Part shown: piece by piece, positions 46,976 to 55,516 of the stretch
Layout: every line of letters starts with the position of its first letter
Position numbering within the stretch: position 1 is the first letter of the stretch
NCBI RefSeq assembly: GCF_900187565.1
Contig: NZ_FYED01000013.1
Span: 62,001 to 126,000, forward strand
Length of the DNA: 64,000 nt
Source of the DNA: Pseudomonas sp. Irchel 3A7
Lineage (GTDB): Bacteria > Pseudomonadota > Gammaproteobacteria > Pseudomonadales > Pseudomonadaceae
Reading direction: 5' to 3'
Made by a program: the position numbers and the translations under genes
Notes under the pieces: generated by a model
The model's input: the letters and a program-made list of their open reading frames with translations, nothing else
Database searches by the model: none
Told to the model about the DNA's origin: nothing

Positions 46976-48877
46976 GTGAGCCTATTGGAAGAACACCAAA
47001 CCACCGACCTCGAACAAATGGTCGGCCTCAGCCGCCGTGGATTCATCAGCGCAGGAGTCCTGTGCGGCGCCGCAATGTTTCTGGGCGGCAACTTGTTGAG
47101 TCGCAGCGTGCTGGCCGCCAGTGTCAGTGCCGGCACGAGCCAATTGCTGGGTTTCGACAGCATTCCCGCGGCCACCGCCGACAGCATCAGCCTGCCGCCG
47201 GGCTACAAATCCTCGGTGCTGATCAGTTGGGGTCAACCCTTGCACAAGAACGGCCCGGCTTTCGACCCGAGCGGCCAGGGCAGCGCCGAGCAGCAGGAAG
47301 TGCAGTTCGGTGATCACAACGACGGCATGAGCCTGTTCGCCTTTCCCGACGACCCCAACCGGGCGCTGATGGCGATCAACAACGAGTACACCAACTACCG
47401 CTACCTCTACCCCCACGGCGGCATGCCGCAATCGGCCGAAGAAGTGCACAAGGCACTGGCTGCCGAAGGCGTGGCGGTCATCGAAGTGCAGCGCAAAAAC
47501 GGTCACTGGCAATTCGTCCAGGATTCGCGCTACAACCGCCGCATCCACGGTAACTCCCCGATCAGCCTGAGCGGTCCGGCCGCTGGCAACGAGCTGCTGA
47601 AAACCAGCGCCGACCCACACGGCAAGACTGTTCTCGGCACCTTCCAGAACTGCGCCAACGGCAAAACACCCTGGGGCACTTATCTGACCTGCGAAGAGAA
47701 CTTCACCGACTGCTTTGGTAGCACCGATGCAGAACTGAAGCTCGATGCCGCACAGAAGCGCTATGGCGCGGTGGCGACCAGTAAAGAGATCAACTGGCAT
47801 CAGCACGATGCGCGCTTTGACCTGGCGAAAAACCCCAACGAACTCAACCGCCACGGCTGGATCGTGGAGATCGATCCGTTCGATCCGCAATCGACCCCGG
47901 TCAAGCGCACCGCACTGGGTCGCTTCAAACATGAAAACGCCGCCCTGGCCGAAACCAATGACGGCCATGCCGTGGTGTACATGGGCGACGATGAACGCGG
48001 CGAATTCATCTACAAGTTCGTCAGCCGCGACAAAATCAACCACAAAACCCCCAAGGCCAACCGCGACTTGCTCGACCACGGCACCTTGTACGTGGCGCGT
48101 TTCGACGCCGGCGACAGCAATGCCGATCACCCGAAAGGCCAGGGTGAATGGATCGAGCTGACCCACGGCAAAAACGGCATCGATGCCGGCAGCGGTTTCG
48201 CCGATCAGGCGCAAGTGCTGATCAACGTGCGCCTGGCGGCCAGCGTGGTGAAGGCCACGCGCATGGATCGCCCGGAATGGATCGTGGTGAGTCCCAAGGA
48301 CGGTCAGGTCTACTGCACGTTGACCAACAACGCCAAGCGCGGTGAAGACGGGCAACCGGCGGGCGGTCCGAATCCGCGGGAAAAAAACGTTTACGGGCAA
48401 ATCCTGCGCTGGCGCACCGACCGCGACGATCACGGTTCGAAAAGTTTTTCCTGGGACCTGTTCGTGGTCGCCGGCAACCCGCAAGTGCACGCCGGCACAC
48501 CGAAGGGCGGCTCATCGAACATCACGCCGCAGAACATGTTCAACAGCCCGGATGGGTTGGCATTCGATGACGCCGGGCGGTTGTGGATACAAACCGACGG
48601 CGATGCGAGCAATGCCGGTGATTTCGCCGGCATGGGCAACAACCAGATGCTCTGCGCCGACCCGGTGACCGGCGAAATTCGCCGTTTCATGGTTGGACCG
48701 ATTGGTTGCGAAGTGACGGGCATCAGCTTCTCGCCGGACCAGAAGACCCTGTTTGTGGGGATCCAGCATCCAGGCGAATTCGGCGGCTCGACCTTCCCCG
48801 AGCACTTGCCCAACGGCAAGCCGCGCTCTTCGGTCATGGCCATTACCCGTGAAGATGGCGGGATCATCGGCGCCTGA
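46976..48877 (+). CDS. PhoX-family phosphatase, Tat-exported
   Basis: A 633-aa protein with a twin-arginine signal (SRRGFISAG at 19-27, hydrophobic stretch to about AAS 48-50), so it is exported folded. The rest is a PhoX/DUF839 beta-propeller: NNEYTNYRYLYPHGG, CANGKTPWGTYLTCEENF, RHGWIVEIDPFDP, AVVYMGDDERGEFIYKF and FNSPDGLAFDDAGRLWIQTD. PhoX enzymes are calcium/iron alkaline phosphatases that release phosphate from organic esters. Start GTG 46976 (GGGAG ahead), as the nearer ATG runs into a stop. No Pho box is evident by eye. Confidence 0.88.
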   Translation: MSLLEEHQTTDLEQMVGLSRRGFISAGVLCGAAMFLGGNLLSRSVLAASVSAGTSQLLGFDSIPAATADSISLPPGYKSSVLISWGQPLHKNGPAFDPSGQGSAEQQEVQFGDHNDGMSLFAFPDDPNRALMAINNEYTNYRYLYPHGGMPQSAEEVHKALAAEGVAVIEVQRKNGHWQFVQDSRYNRRIHGNSPISLSGPAAGNELLKTSADPHGKTVLGTFQNCANGKTPWGTYLTCEENFTDCFGSTDAELKLDAAQKRYGAVATSKEINWHQHDARFDLAKNPNELNRHGWIVEIDPFDPQSTPVKRTALGRFKHENAALAETNDGHAVVYMGDDERGEFIYKFVSRDKINHKTPKANRDLLDHGTLYVARFDAGDSNADHPKGQGEWIELTHGKNGIDAGSGFADQAQVLINVRLAASVVKATRMDRPEWIVVSPKDGQVYCTLTNNAKRGEDGQPAGGPNPREKNVYGQILRWRTDRDDHGSKSFSWDLFVVAGNPQVHAGTPKGGSSNITPQNMFNSPDGLAFDDAGRLWIQTDGDASNAGDFAGMGNNQMLCADPVTGEIRRFMVGPIGCEVTGISFSPDQKTLFVGIQHPGEFGGSTFPEHLPNGKPRSSVMAITREDGGIIGA

Positions 48878-48885
48878 CAGAACGC

Positions 48886-48967
48886 TTTCGCGAGCAGGCT
48901 CGCTCCCACAGGTCCTGCGCCGATTTCAACATGGCGCATATCCTGTGGGAGCGGAATTGCCCGCGAT
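48886..48967. repeat. REP pair
   Basis: TTCGCGAGCAGGCTCGCTCC (from 48886) and the inverse, diverged CTGTGGGAGCGGAATTGCCC (from 48943). Confidence 0.75.
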
Positions 48968-49073
48968 GACGTCAGTCCAGACGCCCCACATCTCAAGCCT
49001 AAACACTAAAGTCGGCTCGTCTGCGCTACCATGCCTGGCCGGACGCAGCAGCCTGCTGCGCGCAGGAGTCAGC

Positions 49074-50048
49074 ATGGCCCACCCGTTTGAAACCCTCACC
49101 CCAGACCTCGTGCTCGATGCCGTAGAAAGCATCGGCTTCTTGAGCGATGCGCGCATTCTGGCGCTCAACAGCTACGAAAACCGTGTCTATCAGGTCGGCA
49201 TCGAAGACTCCGAGCCGTTGATCGCCAAGTTTTACCGCCCGCAGCGCTGGACCAACGAAGCGATTCTGGAAGAACACCAGTTCACCTTCGAACTCACCGA
49301 AGTCGAGGTGCCGGTGGTTGCGCCGTTGATCCACAAGGGTGAAACCCTGCACGAGCACAACGGCTTCCGTTTCACCCTGTTCCCACGCCGTGGCGGCCGC
49401 GCGCCGGAGCCCGGCAACCTCGATCAGCTGTATCGGCTGGGGCAATTGCTCGGTCGCCTGCACGCGGTCGGTGCGACCAAACCGTTCGAGCACCGCGAAG
49501 CACTGGCAGTCAAAAACTTCGGCCATGACTCGCTGGCGACCTTGCTCGAAGGCAATTTCATACCGCGCAGTTTGCTGCCCGCCTACGAGTCCGTAGCCCG
49601 CGACCTGCTCAAACGTGTGGAAGATGCCTACAGCAACACGCCGCACCAGAACATCCGCATGCACGGCGATTGCCACCCCGGCAACATGATGTGCCGCGAC
49701 GAAATGTTCCACATCGTCGACCTCGACGACTGCCGCATGGGTCCGGCCGTACAGGACATCTGGATGATGCTGGCCGGCAACCGTCAGGAATGCCTGGGAC
49801 AATTGTCGGAATTGATGGACGGCTACAACGAGTTCCACGACTTCGACCCGCGGGAACTGGCGCTCATCGAACCGTTGCGCGCCCTGCGCCTGATGCACTA
49901 CAGCGCGTGGCTCGCCCGGCGCTGGGATGACCCGGCCTTCCCGCGCAGCTTTCCGTGGTTCGGCACCGAGCGGTACTGGGGCGACCAGGTGTTGGCGTTG
50001 CGTGAGCAATTGGCGGCACTCAACGAAGAGCCACTCAAACTTTTCTGA
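49074..50048 (+). CDS. srkA: Stress response kinase SrkA (YihE/RdoA)
   Basis: A 324-aa aminoglycoside-phosphotransferase-fold Ser/Thr kinase. Visible are LIAKFYRP with K52, the catalytic loop HGDCHPGNM at 197-205 and the metal-binding VDLDDCRMGP at 215-224. Known SrkA protects cells in envelope and oxidative stress. ATG 49074 with GGAG ahead is chosen over an upstream frame through REP sequence. Located next to rarD as in P. aeruginosa (PA0486-PA0485). Confidence 0.92.
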   Translation: MAHPFETLTPDLVLDAVESIGFLSDARILALNSYENRVYQVGIEDSEPLIAKFYRPQRWTNEAILEEHQFTFELTEVEVPVVAPLIHKGETLHEHNGFRFTLFPRRGGRAPEPGNLDQLYRLGQLLGRLHAVGATKPFEHREALAVKNFGHDSLATLLEGNFIPRSLLPAYESVARDLLKRVEDAYSNTPHQNIRMHGDCHPGNMMCRDEMFHIVDLDDCRMGPAVQDIWMMLAGNRQECLGQLSELMDGYNEFHDFDPRELALIEPLRALRLMHYSAWLARRWDDPAFPRSFPWFGTERYWGDQVLALREQLAALNEEPLKLF

Positions 50049-50062
50049 TTCACCCAGATTCA

Positions 50063-50153
50063 ATGTGGGAGCGAGCCTGCTCGCGATTACGGTGGCACAT
50101 CCAGCACATCTGTGGCTGACACACCGCTTTCGCGAGCAGGCTCGCTCCCACAG
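50063..50153. repeat. REP pair
   Basis: TGTGGGAGCGAGCCTGCTCG (from about 50064) and the inverse TTCGCGAGCAGGCTCGCTCC, ending 50153, between srkA and rarD. Confidence 0.85.
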
Positions 50154-50242
50154 GTTCTCAGTGCTCACCATTCCAGCAGGACATTCGTAGACAAACCTCC
50201 TTACAATCGCTTCTTTGTTAGCTGCCTAAGCAAGGATTCTGC

Positions 50243-51130
50243 ATGCAAGCCGCCAACCCGCGTCGCGGGTACATTCTGGGTCTGAGTGCCTACATCATCT
50301 GGGGACTTTTCCCGCTCTACTTCAAAGCCATCGCCAGCGTGCCCGCCGTGGAGATCATCATCCACCGGGTGCTGTGGTCGGCACTGTTCGGCGCCTTGTT
50401 GCTGTTGGTCTGGAAGCACCCGGGCTGGTGGCGCGAACTGCGGGAAAACCCACGACGGCTGGCGATCCTGGCCCTCAGCGGCACATTGATCGCGGCCAAC
50501 TGGTTGACGTATGTGTGGTCGGTCAATAACGGACGCATGCTCGAAGCCAGTCTCGGCTACTACATCAACCCGCTGGTAAACGTGCTGCTGGGCATGCTGA
50601 TCCTCGGCGAACGGCTGCGGCGCATGCAGTGGATTGCCGTGGGCCTGGCGACCATCGGTGTGGCACAACAGGTGTGGCAGGTTGGCAGCCTGCCATGGGT
50701 GTCGCTGGTGCTGGCCCTGACCTTCGGTTTCTACGGACTGATCCGCAAACAGGCACCGGTCAAGGCGCTACCAGGGCTGGTGGTGGAAACCTGGATGCTG
50801 GTACCGATTGCCGTCGCCTGGTTGCTATTCAACCCGACCGCCAGCAGCGCCCAGGCCGAGTTCTGGACCACGTCCGAAGCCTGGTGGCTGGTGGCGGCCG
50901 GGCCGGTGACGCTGGTGCCGCTGGTGTGTTTCAACGCCGCTGCCCGGCATTTGCCCTACACAACCCTCGGTTTTCTCCAATACCTGGCGCCGACCCTGGT
51001 ATTGCTGCAGGCCGTGTTGCTGTTTGGCGAGCATTTGTCGTCGAGCACGCTGCTGGCGTTCATCTTTATCTGGGCCGGTCTGGCGGTTTACAGCGTTGAT
51101 GCGTGGATAAGTCTGCGCCGCCGAAACTGA
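50243..51130 (+). CDS. rarD: RarD, EamA-family membrane transporter
   Basis: A 295-aa inner-membrane protein with ten hydrophobic helices in two EamA repeats. The start RRGYILGLSAYIIWGLFPLYFK and the segments TLIAANWLTYVWSVNNGRMLEASLGYYINPL (about 88-118) and YLAPTLVLLQAVLLFGE (about 246-262) are typical for RarD. Substrate is not certain. Two DnaA-box-like sites lie in the following gap. Confidence 0.9.
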   Translation: MQAANPRRGYILGLSAYIIWGLFPLYFKAIASVPAVEIIIHRVLWSALFGALLLLVWKHPGWWRELRENPRRLAILALSGTLIAANWLTYVWSVNNGRMLEASLGYYINPLVNVLLGMLILGERLRRMQWIAVGLATIGVAQQVWQVGSLPWVSLVLALTFGFYGLIRKQAPVKALPGLVVETWMLVPIAVAWLLFNPTASSAQAEFWTTSEAWWLVAAGPVTLVPLVCFNAAARHLPYTTLGFLQYLAPTLVLLQAVLLFGEHLSSSTLLAFIFIWAGLAVYSVDAWISLRRRN

Positions 51131-51147
51131 TCAAAAAACGCACAACC

Positions 51148-51180
51148 CCTTGCAGGCCACGTTTGACGTGGCCTGCAAGG
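51148..51180. terminator. Hairpin downstream of rarD
   Basis: CCTTGCAGGCCACG (51148-51161) and CGTGGCCTGCAAGG (51167-51180), perfect 14-bp arms with a 5-nt loop. Only a TTCCTT follows, so it may be a terminator or other structure. Confidence 0.55.
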
Positions 51181-51193
51181 TTCCTTCCCAAGG

Positions 51194-51341
51194 TTATCCA
51201 CAGCGTGATCCCCGGCGTTTGTGCGCAAGTCACTGAATACTGGCGATTTTTTGATCAAACCCTGCCAAGCCACGGCGGATGTGGCCTGGCGGGCTGTCTC
51301 TACAGGTTATCCACAGGCAGGTGCACGTTTAACTTGGATAA
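51194..51341. other. Cluster of DnaA-box-like sites
   Basis: TTATCCACA occurs at 51194-51202 and 51307-51315, both preceded by AGG; TTATCCAA lies inverted at 51334-51341. TGATCA followed or preceded by A/T runs appears at 51128-51138 and 51247-51257. The stretch between rarD and the ACT gene has no CDS. Confidence 0.5.
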
Positions 51342-51345
51342 CCCA

Positions 51346-51864
51346 TCAGGGTTCACTGCGCAGCACCAACTCCACCATCAGATCATCGGCCAGGGTTTCC
51401 AGGCGTGATTGCAGCACGTCGAGGGACAGCGTCAACGGCACCGCAAGGATCGCTTCGGCGTGAAACAGCGGCTCGCTGCTCATCGGTGCCGGGCGCACTT
51501 CAGTCACCAGCCGTTCCAGGTTGACGCCCTGCTCACTCAGCAACCGCGTGATATCGCGCACGATCCCCGGCCGGTCATTGCCCACCAACTCCATGGCAAT
51601 GGGTTTCCAGGTGCACGATTGCTCGATGCTGCTTTCGGCGATCAACACCCGAATGCCTTGGGTGGACAACCCTTTCAAGGCATCCACCAGCTCATCGTAG
51701 CCTTCGGCCGGTACGCCCACCCGAAGAATCCCGGCAAATTGCCCGGCCATGCGCGACATGCGGCTTTCCAGCCAGTTACCGCCATGCTCGGCAATGCATT
51801 GGGCAATGCGCTCGACCTGCCCAGGCTTGTCTGGAGCGAAAACTGTGAGAACGAGGTGGTCCAT
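51346..51864 (-). CDS. Double ACT-domain protein (GcvR-like)
   Basis: A 172-aa protein with two ACT domains: DHLVLTVFAPDKPGQVERIAQCIAEHGGNW (2-31) and AMELVGNDRPGIVRDITRLLSEQGVNL (about 90-116). This is the layout of the glycine cleavage regulator GcvR, which binds a partner regulator rather than DNA. No gcv genes are nearby, so the partner is not identified. Corresponds to PA0484 in P. aeruginosa by order. Confidence 0.82.
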   Translation of the reverse strand: MDHLVLTVFAPDKPGQVERIAQCIAEHGGNWLESRMSRMAGQFAGILRVGVPAEGYDELVDALKGLSTQGIRVLIAESSIEQSCTWKPIAMELVGNDRPGIVRDITRLLSEQGVNLERLVTEVRPAPMSSEPLFHAEAILAVPLTLSLDVLQSRLETLADDLMVELVLRSEP

Positions 51865-52409
51865 GGCGCAGCCCTCTGGTCATGATTTTTGTTTTAGAAA
51901 TCCAAGTATAGGCAAGGGTTAAACCTGCGCTGGCAGGTCTGACGCCTTCGCGAGCAGGCTCGCTCCCACAGAGACCGCGCAATCCTTTGTGGGAGCGAGC
52001 CTGCTCGCGAATGGCCCCCCGCTGATTCACCTGCCAGCCACAAATCGTGTACAACTTTTTATATTTAACTGGAACAATCTCATACTTTTTTGAGAACATC
52101 CCGATCCCCGACGTGACTGCAATGCGTCACGGGGTCGCAGAACGACGTAATTAGTCTAATTTTCACAAGCGCAATTCATCATGTAGTATGCCGCAGCGCG
52201 CACTACATAACGTTGGATCGATGTCTGCCACCGGCGCAGTCGCATCCCTGAAAGCCCCGTCAGCAAGGCCTCAACGCCGTTGATTGGTCCCAACCCAGCC
52301 GTCAGAAATGGCATGCACTGGTCGCAGGGTTTGTGGTTTAAATGCCAGAGGCTTCATTGTTAAATTGAAGAGCTGAAAAGCGAAATAGCTGAGCAGAGTG
52401 AGGCAAGCA
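51865..52409. promoter_or_regulatory. glcB upstream region with REP pair and inverted repeat
   Basis: 545 nt without a CDS. It contains a REP pair (51947-52010), an inverted repeat ATGTAGT (52181-52187)/ACTACAT (52202-52208), and the glcB leader. No small RNA or promoter can be named with confidence. Confidence 0.5.
51947..52010. repeat. REP pair
   Basis: TTCGCGAGCAGGCTCGCTCC (from 51947) and the inverse GTGGGAGCGAGCCTGCTCGC ending near 52010. Confidence 0.85.
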
Positions 52410-54587
52410 ATGACTGAACACGTTCAAGTCGGTGGCCTGCAGGTCGCCAAAGTCCTGTTCGACTTCGTGAACAACGAAGCCATTCCCGGAACCGGCCTCA
52501 CCGCCGATCAGTTCTGGGCCGGTGCCGACAAGGTCATTCATGACCTGGCGCCGAAGAACAAAGCCCTACTCGCCAAACGCGATGATTTCCAGGCTCGTAT
52601 CGATGGCTGGCACCAGTCTCGTGCCGGCCAGGCCCACGACGCCGTGGCTTATAAAGCCTTCCTGCAAGACATCGGTTATCTGCTGCCAGAAGCGGCCGAT
52701 TTCCAGGCGACGACGCAAAACGTCGATGAAGAAATCGCCCGCATGGCCGGTCCACAACTCGTGGTACCGGTGATGAACGCCCGTTTCGCCCTCAATGCTT
52801 CGAACGCCCGCTGGGGTTCGCTGTACGACGCGCTGTACGGCACCGACGCCATCAGCGAAGCCGATGGAGCGGAAAAAGGCAAAGGCTACAACAAGGTTCG
52901 CGGCGACAAGGTCATCGCCTTCGCCCGTGCCTTCCTCGACGAAGCGGCGCCTTTGGCGGCCGGCTCCCATGTCGATTCCACCCGCTACACCATCGTTGAC
53001 GGCAAACTGGTGGTCGCCCTCAAAGGTGGCAGCAACACCGGCCTGCGCAACGACGCTCAGCTTATCGGCTTCCAGGGCGATGCTTCGGCACCGACCGCGA
53101 TCCTGCTGAAGAACAACGGCCTGCATTTCGAAATCCAGATCGATGCCAGCACCCCGGTCGGCCAGACCGACGCTGCCGGCGTCAAAGACGTCCTGATGGA
53201 AGCTGCGCTGACCACCATCATGGACTGCGAAGACTCCGTCGCCGCCGTCGATGCCGATGACAAGGTGGTGATCTACCGCAACTGGCTCGGCCTGATGAAG
53301 GGCGACCTGTCGGAAGAAGTCGCCAAGGGCGGCAAGACCTTTACCCGCACCATGAACGCCGATCGCACCTACACTGCGGTCGACGGCAGCCAATTGAGCC
53401 TGCACGGTCGCTCGCTGTTGTTCGTGCGCAACGTCGGTCACCTGATGACCATCGACGCGATCCTCGACAAAGCTGGCAACGAAGTGCCGGAAGGCATCCT
53501 CGACGGTCTGGTGACTGTTCTGGCGGCGATGCACAACCTGAACGGCAACACCTCGCGCAAAAACACCCGCACCGGCTCGGTCTACATCGTTAAACCGAAA
53601 ATGCACGGCCCTGAAGAAGCTGCGTTCACCAACGAGCTGTTCGGGCGCATCGAAGACGTGCTGGGCCTGCCGCGCAACACTCTCAAAGTCGGGATCATGG
53701 ACGAGGAGCGCCGCACCACGGTCAACCTCAAGGCCTGCATCAAGGCGGCGAGCGAGCGTGTGGTGTTCATCAACACCGGTTTCCTCGACCGCACCGGCGA
53801 TGAAATCCACACCTCCATGGAAGCCGGCCCGATGGTGCGCAAGGCGGACATGAAGGCGGAAAAATGGATCGGCGCCTATGAGAACTCCAACGTCGATATC
53901 GGTTTGAGCACTGGCCTGCAAGGCCGTGCGCAGATCGGCAAGGGCATGTGGGCCATGCCTGACCTGATGGCGGCGATGCTGGAACAGAAAATCGCTCACC
54001 CGCTGGCCGGTGCCAACACCGCCTGGGTGCCATCGCCGACCGCCGCCGCGCTGCACGCGCTGCACTATCACAAGGTCGACGTGTTCGCCCGTCAGGCCGA
54101 ACTGGCCAAGCGTGCCCGTGCATCGGTGGACGACATCCTGACCATCCCGCTGGCAGTCAATCCGCAGTGGACCGCCGAACAGATCAAGAATGAACTGGAC
54201 AACAATGCCCAGGGCATCCTCGGTTATGTGGTGCGCTGGATCGACCAGGGCGTCGGTTGTTCGAAAGTGCCGGACATCAATGACGTCGGCCTGATGGAAG
54301 ACCGTGCCACGCTGCGTATTTCCAGCCAGCACATCGCCAACTGGCTGCGTCACGGCATCGTCACCGAAGAGCAAGTGATGGAAAGCCTCAAGCGCATGGC
54401 GCCGGTGGTTGACCGTCAGAACGCCAACGACCCGCTGTATCGCCCGCTGGCACCGAACTTCGACAGCAACATCGCCTTCCAGGCGGCGGTCGAACTGGTG
54501 ATCGAAGGCACCAAACAGCCGAACGGCTACACCGAGCCGGTTCTGCACCGTCGTCGTCGCGAGTTCAAGGCTGCCAATGGCCTGTAA
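52410..54587 (+). CDS. glcB: Malate synthase G
   Basis: Condenses glyoxylate with acetyl-CoA to malate. The 725-aa single-chain G-form is the normal length. Family blocks: MTEHVQVGGLQVAKVLFDFV, MNARFALNASNARWGSLYDALYGTDAI, MDCEDSVAAVDADDK (metal-binding Glu/Asp), KMHGPEEAAFTNELF, GIMDEERRTTVNLKACI and AWVPSPTAAALHALHYHKV. ATG 52410 with GAGG ahead. A strong terminator follows at 54610-54642. Confidence 0.97.
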   Translation: MTEHVQVGGLQVAKVLFDFVNNEAIPGTGLTADQFWAGADKVIHDLAPKNKALLAKRDDFQARIDGWHQSRAGQAHDAVAYKAFLQDIGYLLPEAADFQATTQNVDEEIARMAGPQLVVPVMNARFALNASNARWGSLYDALYGTDAISEADGAEKGKGYNKVRGDKVIAFARAFLDEAAPLAAGSHVDSTRYTIVDGKLVVALKGGSNTGLRNDAQLIGFQGDASAPTAILLKNNGLHFEIQIDASTPVGQTDAAGVKDVLMEAALTTIMDCEDSVAAVDADDKVVIYRNWLGLMKGDLSEEVAKGGKTFTRTMNADRTYTAVDGSQLSLHGRSLLFVRNVGHLMTIDAILDKAGNEVPEGILDGLVTVLAAMHNLNGNTSRKNTRTGSVYIVKPKMHGPEEAAFTNELFGRIEDVLGLPRNTLKVGIMDEERRTTVNLKACIKAASERVVFINTGFLDRTGDEIHTSMEAGPMVRKADMKAEKWIGAYENSNVDIGLSTGLQGRAQIGKGMWAMPDLMAAMLEQKIAHPLAGANTAWVPSPTAAALHALHYHKVDVFARQAELAKRARASVDDILTIPLAVNPQWTAEQIKNELDNNAQGILGYVVRWIDQGVGCSKVPDINDVGLMEDRATLRISSQHIANWLRHGIVTEEQVMESLKRMAPVVDRQNANDPLYRPLAPNFDSNIAFQAAVELVIEGTKQPNGYTEPVLHRRRREFKAANGL

Positions 54588-54609
54588 CTGAGCGCTGATG
54601 CCGGACATG

Positions 54610-54642
54610 AAAAAGCCCTGATCTTTCGATCAGGGCTTTTTT
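54610..54642 (+). terminator. Terminator of glcB
   Basis: AAAAGCCCTGATC (54611-54623), 4-nt loop, GATCAGGGCTTTT (54628-54640) followed by TT; 23 nt after the stop. Confidence 0.9.
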
Positions 54643-54673
54643 GTTCACCGCGATTTTGGTGGTGAAGGTATTC

Positions 54674-54796
54674 CTGTGGCGAGCGAGCTTGCTCGCGCTC
54701 GGCTGCGAAGCAGTCGTAAAGTCAGCGAATGGGATTTGACTGGTAAACCGCAAAGGGCCGCTTCGCGCCCCAGCGGGAGCAAGCTCCCTCGCCACA
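54674..54796. repeat. Inverted repeat pair of a REP variant (GTGGCGAGCGAGC class)
   Basis: CTGTGGCGAGCGAGCTTGCT (from 54674) and the diverged inverse GGGAGCAAGCTCCCTCGCCA ending 54796. A different subclass from the other pairs. Confidence 0.7.
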
Positions 54797-54809
54797 AAAG
54801 CCCTCGATC

Positions 54810-55256
54810 CTACAAATCCATTCCCAACTCATGCTTGACCAACCCCAACAATTTGCCGGAATCGATGGGCTTGAGCAGAAAATCCACCACGCTCAAATGC
54901 ATCGCAGCGATGGCGTCTTTCACGTCGGCGTCACCCGAGACGATGATGATCGGCATCGCCGCCCGTACCGACTCCCGCACTTGGCGGATCAGATCCAGAC
55001 CATCGATATGCCCCATCCGCAGATCGGTGATCACCAGGCCGATCGAGGGTTTCTCTTCGAGCATCTTGAGCGCGGTTTCGCCGCTGGCCGCCGTCATGCA
55101 ACGAATGCCGTCCAGCGCCAGAATCTCTGACAGCAGCTCTCGGGCGTCCTTGTCGTCATCAACGATCAGCACCCGCTGCGGCGGCAGGTCGGGTTCCAGC
55201 ATGACGGCACTGAGCGCTTCGCGCTCGGCGTCACTCAAAATATCGTGGTCGGACAT
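54810..55256 (-). CDS. Response regulator receiver-domain protein
   Basis: A 148-aa protein that is essentially one receiver domain with a ~25-residue N-terminal extension. The acidic pocket is VLIVDDDKDARE (D33-D35), the phospho-acceptor D78 is in VITDLRMG, and a conserved K lies in DFLLKPID. There is no output domain, so it acts through protein partners. No histidine kinase is adjacent. Its promoter is divergent from the following cNMP/CBS gene, which may be functionally linked. Confidence 0.88.
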   Translation of the reverse strand: MSDHDILSDAEREALSAVMLEPDLPPQRVLIVDDDKDARELLSEILALDGIRCMTAASGETALKMLEEKPSIGLVITDLRMGHIDGLDLIRQVRESVRAAMPIIIVSGDADVKDAIAAMHLSVVDFLLKPIDSGKLLGLVKHELGMDL

Positions 55257-55516
55257 GGCGCTCTCTACATGTTCAATTCAATTCCCTGACACAGTGGTGA
55301 GACATCACTAAGCAGAGCTTCAATGTGCACTTCGTCGGATACTTTTCCAATAGCAGAATAGAGCGATTTTTCGCGCCGTTGCGTAAGGTTTTTCCGACAT
55401 TCCATCACACTATTTGCCTACCTAGACTTACGTCCAATGGGCACCCTGACCGCAGGGGTCGACCATGGGTGAGTCATCCGACAACAACAAATCCAAAAAA
55501 GACTGCGGTAATGGTT

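Noticed and set aside
52566..54608. 680-aa open frame antisense to glcB
   Set aside because: Mirror of a highly biased gene; the sequence is His/Val/Gln-rich without family features.
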